A stretch of DNA of 8,832 nucleotides, from positions 1-8,832 of the forward strand of contig DAOWGA010000219.1 in NCBI GenBank assembly GCA_030637665.1, in the 5' to 3' direction. Shown piece after piece: positions 1 to 6,153 of the stretch. A model generated the notes under the pieces. That model had not been told where the DNA came from. It was given only the letters and a program-made list of their open reading frames with translations, and searched no databases. Positions within the stretch are counted from its first letter, which is position 1. Each line of letters begins with the position of its first letter. The position numbers and the translations under genes are program-made. Source of the stretch: Lysobacterales bacterium (lineage in GTDB: Bacteria > Pseudomonadota > Gammaproteobacteria > Xanthomonadales > SZUA-36).

Positions 1-486
1 AAATACCCGTCCGTCTATACAACGAACCACGACGATGCCATCTTCCGATGCAGGAGGCGCCAGCACTTCGGATGAGACCTGGGCATTCCACAGCTCATTG
101 CCGCTGTTGCGGTCAAAAGCCACTACGCGGCCGTCAATGGTCCCCATGTAAAGCTGAGATTCATCCACGCCCGGTCCGCCGGAAAACGGTTGCTCCGTCT
201 TCAATTCCCAATTCTTGCGGCCACTCGCAGCGTCTATGGATGTCAGGCGGCCCTTATAGTCCGCGGCGAACAAGGTACCGGAAGAGTAAACCGGCCCCAT
301 GTTGAGACCCTGCTTGCCCATTCCGTCACCAATCTTGGTGGACCAGGCTTTTCCGACCTTGATGGTTTGCTCGAACTTGACCAGCGGTGCCGGATCGCCT
401 ACCTCCTCATCACCCCAACTGCGTATCCAGCTACAGCCGGGCAGAATCAAAGCTGCCGCAATCAGGGAGAGCAGGAGCCGCTTCAT
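1..486 (-). CDS. bamB: BamB, outer membrane protein assembly lipoprotein (5' part only, 3' end outside window)
   Basis: BamB is a beta-propeller lipoprotein of the BAM complex, anchored to the periplasmic face of the outer membrane, where it helps BamA fold and insert outer-membrane proteins. The window holds the first 162 codons (E. coli BamB is about 392 residues). The protein opens with a lysine/arginine start, a hydrophobic stretch and the lipobox Leu15-Pro16-Gly17-Cys18, so it should be lipidated at Cys18. After this come propeller-blade repeats of the PQQ type, such as LFAADYKGRLTSIDAASG and LYMGTIDGRVVAFDRNSG. The ATG overlaps the yfgM stop in an ATGA, implying translational coupling, and yfgM-bamB is the classic order. 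No defect is visible in the part seen. Identification rests on motifs plus context. Confidence 0.93.
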   Translation of the reverse strand, partial: MKRLLLSLIAAALILPGCSWIRSWGDEEVGDPAPLVKFEQTIKVGKAWSTKIGDGMGKQGLNMGPVYSSGTLFAADYKGRLTSIDAASGRKNWELKTEQPFSGGPGVDESQLYMGTIDGRVVAFDRNSGNELWNAQVSSEVLAPPASEDGIVVVRCIDGRVF

Positions 487-1142
487 GACTGCTTACCGTC
501 TTCCGGAATCTCTGCTCCCATTGATTCCAGCTTCAGAACCAGCGCGGCGCGGTCCCCGGCTCCTGCCTCGAGCGTCTCAAGTGCCTCCAGGTAAGCCGCG
601 ATCGCCTCTTCTGTTCTTCCTTGCGAGGAGTGAATATCGCCCCTGACTTCAGCAAACCGGGATTCAAAACCGCTGATGTCCGGTTCGCCCTGTAGCAATG
701 CCAGCGCTTCGTCTGCCTGCCCCTGGTCCAGCATTACTCGTGCAAGGCGTTCCCGGGCTACAACCGACAGGGCTTTGGGGTGGCCATTTTCCAGCACGAA
801 CTGATAGAGGCTGACTGCGAGGTCCGGTTGCCTGGCTTCGAGACGCGCCCGCGCCATCTGCAAAGCAGCGAGCGAGGCATAAGGCGAGCCAGAATAACCA
901 TCTTTCAGGTTCTGGAAATTAGACATTGCAGCATCGAGTTGCCCGACTGCCAGCAATTCACTCATTACTTCGAATTCGGCGGACGCCTGTTGTTTGTTGC
1001 TTTCCTGCCAGCCCTGCCATTGTTTGAAACCGAACAGGCCGCCGAATGCTATAACCAGCCCCATGACAATTGCACTGCCATTTTCGCTTAGCCACTTTTT
1101 AACGACTTTGCTCTGTTCATGATCGTCGTAAATTTCTACCAT
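483..1142 (-). CDS. yfgM: YfgM, membrane-anchored TPR-like protein of the Sec translocon / periplasmic chaperone network
   Basis: The 219-residue product has a short charged cytoplasmic N-terminus (VEIYDDHEQSKVVKKW), one membrane segment at about residues 22-40 (glycine- and alanine-rich, ending FGFKQWQG) and a periplasmic TPR-like domain that fills the rest. The layout and length match the YfgM family (E. coli about 206). In E. coli YfgM associates with SecYEG and PpiD, helps hand proteins to periplasmic chaperones, and has been linked to Rcs stress signalling. That role is family knowledge, not shown here. The gene starts 197 bases after the hisS stop, the longest internal gap of the cluster, and its TGA overlaps the bamB ATG by four bases. 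The ribosome-binding signal (CGAGAA, about 8 bases before ATG) is modest. Confidence 0.92.
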   Translation of the reverse strand: MVEIYDDHEQSKVVKKWLSENGSAIVMGLVIAFGGLFGFKQWQGWQESNKQQASAEFEVMSELLAVGQLDAAMSNFQNLKDGYSGSPYASLAALQMARARLEARQPDLAVSLYQFVLENGHPKALSVVARERLARVMLDQGQADEALALLQGEPDISGFESRFAEVRGDIHSSQGRTEEAIAAYLEALETLEAGAGDRAALVLKLESMGAEIPEDGKQS

Positions 1143-1201
1143 GATTAATTCTCGATATTCCGGTTGTCAGATTGCCCGGGAATGAGCAAAATCCAGTTCT
1201 G

Positions 1202-1229
1202 ATTATATTCCGCCCGGCTGCCCAGCCGG
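1202..1229 (-). promoter_or_regulatory. Possible internal promoter for yfgM-bamB with adjoining GC-rich hairpin
   Basis: In the 197-base gap between hisS and yfgM the minus strand carries a perfect TATAAT at 1207-1202, about 60 bases before the yfgM start. Just upstream is a perfect 6-bp stem with a 4-base loop (arms 1229-1224 and 1219-1214, CCGGCT/AGCCGG). No good -35 is found 16-18 bases upstream (ACCGGC there), so a simple sigma70 promoter is uncertain. The hairpin lacks a following U-run, so it is not a normal terminator. The rest of 1143-1339 shows nothing I can name. Confidence 0.3.
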
Positions 1230-1339
1230 TAGCGGTTCAATAAAGGCCGCATATTCTAAAACATTGTCCGCAATCTATCAGAGAAATTTCAGGTCACTGC
1301 TGATTTTCGCAGTTTTTCCAATAGCTGCTTTTCGGGGGC

Positions 1340-2611
1340 TCAGGCTTTCATCCAGGAACGCAACCAGTCTTCTATGTCATGCAGCGAGACCTGCTGCTGC
1401 CCCGATTCGTCTCTGAGATGCTTGATGCTGACTTCTCCACGCTGAATCTCGTTTTCACCCAGCACAATCGCCAGGGCTGCTCCGCTGCGGTCGGCGCGTT
1501 TGAACTGGGATTTAAAGCTGCCGCCTCCCAGATTTAATTGCACACGCAGGCCTGCAACGTCCGTTCTCAACTTTTCAGCCAGTTTCATACCGGAATTCAT
1601 CGCGCCCTGTCCAGCCATGACCAGGTAGACATGTGGCGCTGAGCGTGCTGATTCCGACTTAATCCGCATCAATTCGATCAGCCTTTCCTGGCCCATGGCA
1701 AATCCGGCCCCCGGCCAGGGTTTGCCGCCCTGGATTTCAACCAGCCCGTCATAACGCCCACCGGCACAAACCGTACCCTGTGCGCCCAGCTCATCCGTTA
1801 TCCACTCGTGAACTGCGTGGCTGTAATAATCCAGGCCGCGGACCAGCCGCGGATTGACGATATAGGGAACGTCCAGAACTTCCAGCAGGCCTCTGAACTC
1901 ATCGAAATGTCGCCTTGAATCATCTCCGAGATAGTCACTCAGTGCCGGCGCCTCCTGCAGAAGTTCCTGCACAGCAGGATTCTTGCTGTCCATGATCCTC
2001 AGGGGGTTCCGGTCCAGCCGCCTGAGGCTATCTTCGTCCAGCAACTGCTTCCTGGCGGCAAGATAGGCATGAAGTTCTGAACGAAATTCTGCTCGTTCGA
2101 GCGATGTTCCCAGTGAATTGACTTCCAATCTCAGACCGGTCAGGCCCAATGTTTGCCATATTCTCTGGCACATGGCCATCAACTCGGCATCGATATCAGG
2201 GCCGCTGGCGCCAAATACCTCCGCGCCAAACTGGTGGAACTGCCGGGTGCGCCCTTTCTGCGGCCGTTCGCGCCGAAACATGGGACCCTGGTACCAAAGG
2301 CGGACAGGCGCCCCATACAAAAGACCATTCTGCAATACGGCACGCACCACGCCGGCCGTACCCTCAGGGCGCAGACTGAGCAGGTCGCCACCCCGATCCT
2401 CGAAAGTGTACATCTCCTTTTCGACGACATCGGTCGCGCCCCCGATTGCGCGCGCAAACAGCTCCGTTTTTTCAACAATGGGCACCCGTATCTCGTCGAA
2501 GCCGTAGCTTGCGAATACATCCTTGACGGTCTTCTCCAGGCGCTGCCAGTCCGGCAGATCGGATGGCAGAATGTCATGCATGCCACGAATTGAATTGATG
2601 GTTGAACTCAA
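1340..2611 (-). CDS. hisS: HisRS, histidyl-tRNA synthetase (probable TTG start)
   Basis: This cytoplasmic class II aminoacyl-tRNA synthetase charges tRNA-His. Signature parts are all visible: the N-terminal INSIRGMHDILP, motif 2 region LRPEGTAGVVRA followed by MFRRERPQKGRTRQFHQFGAE, the histidine-specific loops LVRGLDYYSHAVHEW and AGGRYDGL, motif 3 region PGAGFAMGQERLIEL, and a C-terminal anticodon-binding domain (VYLVMAGQ through LGENEIQRGEVSIKHL). I chose the TTG at 2611-2609 because it gives 423 residues with the family's usual beginning; E. coli HisRS has 424. An in-frame ATG at 2653 would add 14 residues (MDLRFYARQKENRI) with no family counterpart that I know of, and has no clear ribosome-binding site. 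AAGAGAACAGGA precedes the TTG. The gene lies downstream of rodZ without the expected ispG in between. Confidence 0.93.
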   Translation of the reverse strand: MSSTINSIRGMHDILPSDLPDWQRLEKTVKDVFASYGFDEIRVPIVEKTELFARAIGGATDVVEKEMYTFEDRGGDLLSLRPEGTAGVVRAVLQNGLLYGAPVRLWYQGPMFRRERPQKGRTRQFHQFGAEVFGASGPDIDAELMAMCQRIWQTLGLTGLRLEVNSLGTSLERAEFRSELHAYLAARKQLLDEDSLRRLDRNPLRIMDSKNPAVQELLQEAPALSDYLGDDSRRHFDEFRGLLEVLDVPYIVNPRLVRGLDYYSHAVHEWITDELGAQGTVCAGGRYDGLVEIQGGKPWPGAGFAMGQERLIELMRIKSESARSAPHVYLVMAGQGAMNSGMKLAEKLRTDVAGLRVQLNLGGGSFKSQFKRADRSGAALAIVLGENEIQRGEVSIKHLRDESGQQQVSLHDIEDWLRSWMKA

Positions 2612-2663
2612 GATCCTGTTCTCTTTTTGCCGTGCGTAAAAACGCAGGTCCATTACGTAAAAG

Positions 2664-2693
2664 CCACCGCCCTCATGAAGCGATGGCCGGTGG
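2664..2693 (-). terminator. Hairpin with short U-run between rodZ and hisS (weak terminator or attenuator)
   Basis: On the minus strand CCACCG (2693-2688) and CGGTGG (2669-2664) form a 6-bp stem. A single G-G mismatch and two more C-G pairs extend it around a 12-base loop. The transcript continues GCUUUUACG, a run of only four U. This could reduce or process the message before hisS, or be a scar left where ispG normally sits. It starts 7 bases after the rodZ stop. Strength is doubtful because the U-run is short. Confidence 0.4.
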
Positions 2694-2700
2694 TCAAACG

Positions 2701-3615
2701 TCAGCGATTATCGGTTTCGGTCTGTTGTTCGGCCACTGCCGTCAATTGCCCGCCCAATGTCATGCGCGCGACGTTGCCGCGGGTATGGGGAGCCAGGTCG
2801 ACCTCCTCACCATCAAGCCGTAGTTCAACCGCAGAGGCCCGGCCGAGAAGAACCCGGAATGGTGATTCTGCGCTGTATTCCCGGCTCTCACCTGCCCGGA
2901 CCAGGTCCATTTCAATCTGGGAACCCTGGGCATCCAGAATCTCGATCCAGGTATCGGCTGACGTACTGACCTGCAAAACCTGAAAGCCGTTGCTCAGTTC
3001 ACCTGAAGCTTCATTATTGCCATCAATGGCAGCCCAGGCCTGTTCAGCAGGCGATTCATCGGCGCCTTCATTGCGTTGTTTCAGCATTTCAATCGAAGCA
3101 ATGGATGCATTCAAGTGCCGATTGGCCGGACGCACAGGGGCAGATTCCGTTGATCCATCATTGGCCGCTGCATGTTCAGGCGCAGATGTGCCTGAAGTCA
3201 GCCGGGAATCTCCCTGCGAAAACCTGACCGCTTCATGGGTAAACTGCCAGGCGAGCGTGGCGATCAGGGCCGATGCAGCAAGGTAACTGGTCGCTTTGAG
3301 CCAGCGGTCGGAGCCCCTGCGCTTGGTATTGACCTCGAATACGGAGCGCACATCCGGTTCGGAACCCTTGACATGCTCCATGTGTTTGTCGAGATTTTTC
3401 GGGTCCAGCCCAAGATAACGAGCGTAATTACGGATGTATCCGCGCAAGTACACGGCAGGTACTTCGCCGGTCTCAGCGGTCTCTATGGCTTTGAGTACCT
3501 CGGGTTTGATTTTCGATTGTTCAGCAGCCCTTTCGAGCGTGAGTCCTTTCTTTTCCCTTTCATGCCTGAGAATGTCTCCAGGCATTAAGGGAATCAGTTC
3601 TTTCTGGCTGGTCAT
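2701..3615 (-). CDS. rodZ: RodZ, cytoskeletal cell-shape protein
   Basis: RodZ links the MreB filaments to the membrane elongation machinery and helps set rod shape. The 304-residue product has the expected parts in order: an N-terminal helix-turn-helix of the Xre/Cro type at about residues 12-70 (GDILRHEREKKGLTLERAAE then YLRGYIRNYARYLGLDP), a basic juxtamembrane stretch (TKRRGSDRW), one membrane segment at about 106-125, a low-complexity Ser/Ala/Glu-rich periplasmic linker to about residue 208, and a C-terminal beta-rich domain at about 211-288 (DUF4115 type, with the conserved DTWIEILDAQG). Its ATG overlaps the pilF stop (ATGA), so it is probably coupled to the C-terminal part of the broken pilF. 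The stop is 89 bases before the preferred hisS start. Confidence 0.94.
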   Translation of the reverse strand: MTSQKELIPLMPGDILRHEREKKGLTLERAAEQSKIKPEVLKAIETAETGEVPAVYLRGYIRNYARYLGLDPKNLDKHMEHVKGSEPDVRSVFEVNTKRRGSDRWLKATSYLAASALIATLAWQFTHEAVRFSQGDSRLTSGTSAPEHAAANDGSTESAPVRPANRHLNASIASIEMLKQRNEGADESPAEQAWAAIDGNNEASGELSNGFQVLQVSTSADTWIEILDAQGSQIEMDLVRAGESREYSAESPFRVLLGRASAVELRLDGEEVDLAPHTRGNVARMTLGGQLTAVAEQQTETDNR

Positions 3616-4127
3616 CCCTGTTCCCTGCCGGCCGCCCGGCCTGCTTCAGTCGAATTCGGGTATCGTTCGAGCAATTCTGTGCGATAGCGGTTTGCGGATT
3701 TGCTGTCATTCAGTTCAGACTCGATCCGGTAACCCAGCAGCAGACTTTCCTCGTTCAAAGTCCCGACAGCTTCGTAGCGCTGCAAAAACGCACGTGCCCG
3801 CAGATAGGAACCACGGCGGTAACTGACATCGGCCATGGATAACAGCGCGTTAGCGTTTTTGTCATCATATTCCAGTGATTGTCTCAAATAGCTCTCGGCT
3901 TTGTCCAGATCACCGCGCCCAAGCGAACAGTTACCGGCATTTACATAAGCCAACTGGGGAGTCTTGTAAAACGGGTCTTTTAATGCAGTCATGAAATACG
4001 GATCCGCCTGCTCACTTTTTCCGATGCGGCAAAGGTAGGCGCCGTAGTTGTTATTCACGTCGCCATCGGTGGGATCGTATTTAATGGCCACCTCGTATTC
4101 CTTTTCTGCCAGCGCATTTTCACCCAT
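3612..4127 (-). CDS. pilF: C-terminal fragment of PilF: remaining TPRs, no signal peptide
   Basis: This 171-residue open frame starts at an ATG (4127-4125) two codons after the internal TAA, with AAGAG just upstream as a possible ribosome-binding site. It holds the rest of TPR2 and further TPRs, including the family-typical DPTDGDVNNNYGAYLCRIG and YVNAGNCSLGRGDLDKAESYLRQ. Cys residues in YLCR and NCSL match places where PilF proteins often carry cysteines. Lacking a signal, a protein made from this start would stay in the cytoplasm and could not reach the outer membrane. Translation here may still matter because the fragment's TGA overlaps the rodZ ATG, keeping coupling to rodZ. Confidence 0.6.
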   Translation of the reverse strand: MGENALAEKEYEVAIKYDPTDGDVNNNYGAYLCRIGKSEQADPYFMTALKDPFYKTPQLAYVNAGNCSLGRGDLDKAESYLRQSLEYDDKNANALLSMADVSYRRGSYLRARAFLQRYEAVGTLNEESLLLGYRIESELNDSKSANRYRTELLERYPNSTEAGRAAGREQG

Positions 4128-4133
4128 TGTCTC

Positions 4134-4358
4134 TTAAAGTATGGCCAGCAAGGTGTGTGCCGGTGCATAAGTCTTGTCGTTGGCTACCGCCCGTTTCAGC
4201 TTGTCCAGCGCAACTTCGTACTGCCCCCTCTCCATGTATGCCTGGCCCAGGGATGCGTTGGTTTCGGCCGCCTTACGGTCGGCTTCCCCCTTGCTCCCGC
4301 CGGAAGAGGCGCAAGCCACGACGAATAGCAGCAGAACCAAGATCAGTATTCTCATCAT
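4134..4358 (-). CDS. pilF: N-terminal fragment of PilF: lipoprotein signal and first TPR
   Basis: This 74-residue open frame begins MMRILILVLLLFVVAC, a lipoprotein signal peptide with lipobox Val-Val-Ala-Cys16, followed by a Ser/Gly linker and one complete TPR (NASLGQAYMERGQYEVALDK, then LKRAVANDKTY). It ends in helix A of the second TPR. The ATG lies one base after the rlmN TAG, and a second ATG follows directly, so either could start translation. Alone it would be a short outer-membrane-directed lipoprotein without most of the TPR superhelix, unlikely to work as a pilotin. Confidence 0.6.
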   Translation of the reverse strand: MMRILILVLLLFVVACASSGGSKGEADRKAAETNASLGQAYMERGQYEVALDKLKRAVANDKTYAPAHTLLAIL

Positions 4359-4359
4359 T

Positions 4360-5463
4360 CTATGCCCCTGTCATCTGTTCACGTATGCGCTCGCTGCGGC
4401 GGGTACGGTCAAGCACCTTGCCTACCAACTGGCCACAGGCAGCGTCAATGTCATCTCCCCGGGTCTTCCTGACGGTTGCTATGAGGCCACCTTTCATGAC
4501 TATTTCCTGAAACGCCCGGATTCTTGGTTCCGGTGAACAGCGGTAACCGGTGCCAGGAAATGGGTTGAAAGGAATCAGGTTGAGCTTGCTCGGCAGCCGC
4601 CGCAACAGCTTGACCAGTTTCCTGGCATGGTCCGGGTGATCATTGACCCCGTCGATGAGAGTATATTCGAATGTGACCGTGCGCTTGTGTTTATCAGATA
4701 CGTAGTCTGCACAGCTCTGCATCAGTTCCCTGATCGGGTACTTTCGATTGAGTGGCACCAGCGTCTCACGCAGTTCGTCTTCCGGCGCATGCAAGGAAAC
4801 CGCGAGTGCGACATCAATGGTGTCGCGAAGCCGGTAAATGCCCGGCACCATGCCGGCCGTTGACAATGTAACCCGCTTGGCCGCAAAACCGAAACCCAGG
4901 TCATGGCGCATCAAAGACAGCGCCGATACCACCGCATCGAAGTTCAGCAGCGGTTCTCCCATGCCCATGAGAACGACATTGGTAATTCGCCGTTGACCAT
5001 TCCGTTCATGCCCCAGGGCCTGCGCGGCCTGCCAGACCTGGCCAATGATCTCACTGGCGCTCAGATTCCGGCTGAAGCCCTGCGCCCCGGTAGAACAGAA
5101 ACTGCAATTCAAGGCACAGCCAACCTGGGAAGAAATGCACAGGGTGCCCCGGTTGGGTTCCGGTATGAACACCGTTTCCACGGCATTACCACCACCAAAG
5201 CCCATCAGCCATTTGCGCGTGCCATCGACTGAGGTCTGCGTGCTCAATATCTGCGGTGGTTGAATCTCCGCGATTTGATGCAGGCTTTGCCGCAGGCTCA
5301 AACCCAGATTTGTCATCTGGTTAAAATCGGTAACGCCCTGGTGATAGATCCACTTCATCACCTGGTGGGCGCGAAAGGACTTTTCACCTATCGACTCAAA
5401 GAACTCCTGCAATCGGTTTTCATCGAGATCCAGAAGGTTGATGCGTGTTTCGCGTACCGGCAC
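4360..5463 (-). CDS. rlmN: RlmN, dual-specificity 23S rRNA A2503 / tRNA A37 C2-methyltransferase (radical SAM)
   Basis: RlmN is a cytoplasmic radical SAM enzyme that methylates C2 of A2503 in 23S rRNA and of A37 in some tRNAs, affecting decoding accuracy and peptidyl-transfer-centre antibiotics. The 367-residue protein has the iron-sulfur motif CALNCSFC (Cys116, 120, 123), the upstream catalytic cysteine in [10 protein letters not shown] (Cys109, matching E. coli Cys118) and the methyl-carrying cysteine in [10 protein letters not shown] (Cys343, matching E. coli Cys355). The SAM-binding GMGEPLLN is also intact. The start is a GTG at 5463-5461, 11 bases after the ndk stop and without a clear ribosome-binding site. 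The next in-frame ATG is at Met36, inside the conserved HQVMKWIY, so it would be too short. Translation is probably coupled to ndk. Confidence 0.96.
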   Translation of the reverse strand: MPVRETRINLLDLDENRLQEFFESIGEKSFRAHQVMKWIYHQGVTDFNQMTNLGLSLRQSLHQIAEIQPPQILSTQTSVDGTRKWLMGFGGGNAVETVFIPEPNRGTLCISSQVGCALNCSFCSTGAQGFSRNLSASEIIGQVWQAAQALGHERNGQRRITNVVLMGMGEPLLNFDAVVSALSLMRHDLGFGFAAKRVTLSTAGMVPGIYRLRDTIDVALAVSLHAPEDELRETLVPLNRKYPIRELMQSCADYVSDKHKRTVTFEYTLIDGVNDHPDHARKLVKLLRRLPSKLNLIPFNPFPGTGYRCSPEPRIRAFQEIVMKGGLIATVRKTRGDDIDAACGQLVGKVLDRTRRSERIREQMTGA

Positions 5464-5474
5464 GGGTATATCTA

Positions 5475-5900
5475 TCAGCGTGAATTGATGTCGGCTGCGG
5501 AGAAGAAACAGGCGATTTCCACTTGTGCAGTTTCCGGCGCGTCTGAGCCATGCACGGCGTTCGCGTCAATGCTCTGAGCAAAATCCGCACGGATCGTGCC
5601 CGGCGCCGCTTCCCTGGGATTGGTAGCGCCCATGAGATCACGATTACGTGAAATTGCGTTTTCGCCCTCAATCACCTGGATCATGACCGGTCCGGATGTC
5701 ATGAAATTGACCAGATCCGCGAAAAACGGCCTTTCCCGGTGAACTGCGTAGAATTCCTCTGCTTCTGACCGGCTCAAAAGTTTCATTTTTGCTGCAATGA
5801 TCTTGAGGCCGGCCTGCTCGAACCGGCTGTAGATTTCACCAATCACGTCCTTGGCGACCGCATCTGGCTTGATGATGGAAAGCGTTCTCTCGACTGGCAC
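5475..5900 (-). CDS. ndk: Ndk, nucleoside diphosphate kinase
   Basis: Ndk moves the gamma phosphate from ATP to nucleoside diphosphates through a phosphohistidine, balancing NTP and dNTP pools in the cytoplasm. The 141-residue product has the family's usual length. Visible signatures are [10 protein letters not shown] with Lys11, the [16 protein letters not shown] segment, the [13 protein letters not shown] segment, and the active-site NAVHGSD with catalytic His117. Translation starts at GTG (5900-5898), preceded by a strong GAGGAG 8 bases upstream. It is the first gene of the minus-strand cluster, transcribed from the AT-rich region shared with divergent fadE. Confidence 0.97.
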   Translation of the reverse strand: MPVERTLSIIKPDAVAKDVIGEIYSRFEQAGLKIIAAKMKLLSRSEAEEFYAVHRERPFFADLVNFMTSGPVMIQVIEGENAISRNRDLMGATNPREAAPGTIRADFAQSIDANAVHGSDAPETAQVEIACFFSAADINSR

Positions 5901-6153
5901 TTAAAAACTCCTCATAACTATTTGTATATGTTTATCTTTTACTCGAAAATAATCCAAAGCAATTATTCTGTTGCTTAACAGGTGAATTTTACGGACATGT
6001 CCCCTGTGGTGCAATCGACACAGGTGCTTATCTTGACCCCTGCTTCTCCACAAACATATGATGGAATCAGGCGCCGGTAATAACGGGAAGTAAGTATTCG
6101 TCTTCTACCAATGCGACAGCAATAAGAAGACACTCCAGACACAGAGGCCACGA
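5901..6153. promoter_or_regulatory. Divergent ndk/fadE promoter region with three inverted repeats
   Basis: This 253-base gap separates the starts of ndk and fadE. The ndk side (5901-5980) is AT-rich; candidates such as TTGGAT (5957-5952) with TAAACA 17 bases on match the sigma70 consensus poorly, so I do not fix the ndk promoter. The centre holds three perfect inverted repeats: AAGCAA/TTGCTT (5957-5962 and 5971-5976), GGACATGTCC (5993-6002) and CCTGTG/CACAGG (6003-6008 and 6019-6024). The last two abut and end 8 bases before the fadE -35. I see no coding sequence here. Confidence 0.6.
6033..6062 (+). promoter_or_regulatory. Sigma70-type promoter of fadE
   Basis: TTGACC (6033-6038, five of six matches to TTGACA) and TATGAT (6057-6062, five of six matches to TATAAT) are separated by 18 bases. 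Transcription would begin near 6069, leaving a leader of about 85 bases before the fadE ATG. Confidence 0.65.

Larger units (their letters stand above)
3612..4358 (-). pseudogene. pilF: pilF/pilW, type IV pilus secretin pilotin, interrupted by an in-frame TAA
   Basis: Read through one TAA codon (4136-4134), this stretch encodes one continuous TPR lipoprotein of 248 positions, close to the roughly 250 residues of Pseudomonas PilF. PilF/PilW is the outer-membrane lipoprotein that helps PilQ secretin multimers assemble for type IV pili. Both halves are in the same frame, so this is a nonsense codon, not a frameshift. The context reads AHTLLAIL-stop-ETMGENALAEKEY. In a TPR the interrupted place is consensus position 11, normally Tyr, and TAA is one base from TAT or TAC. 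The position between rlmN and rodZ is the standard one for pilF. No other decay is visible, so the change is recent, a sequence error, or suppressed. The two parts are listed separately below. Confidence 0.8.

Noticed and set aside
1296..1317. Plus-strand hairpin ACTGC/GCAGT followed by five T, like an intrinsic terminator
   Set aside because: The stem is only 5 bp and it faces the opposite direction from all nearby genes, so there is no transcript for it to end.
2118..2593. Several plus-strand open frames opposite hisS
   Set aside because: They mirror conserved HisRS motifs in the other strand, lack ribosome-binding sites and show no family resemblance.
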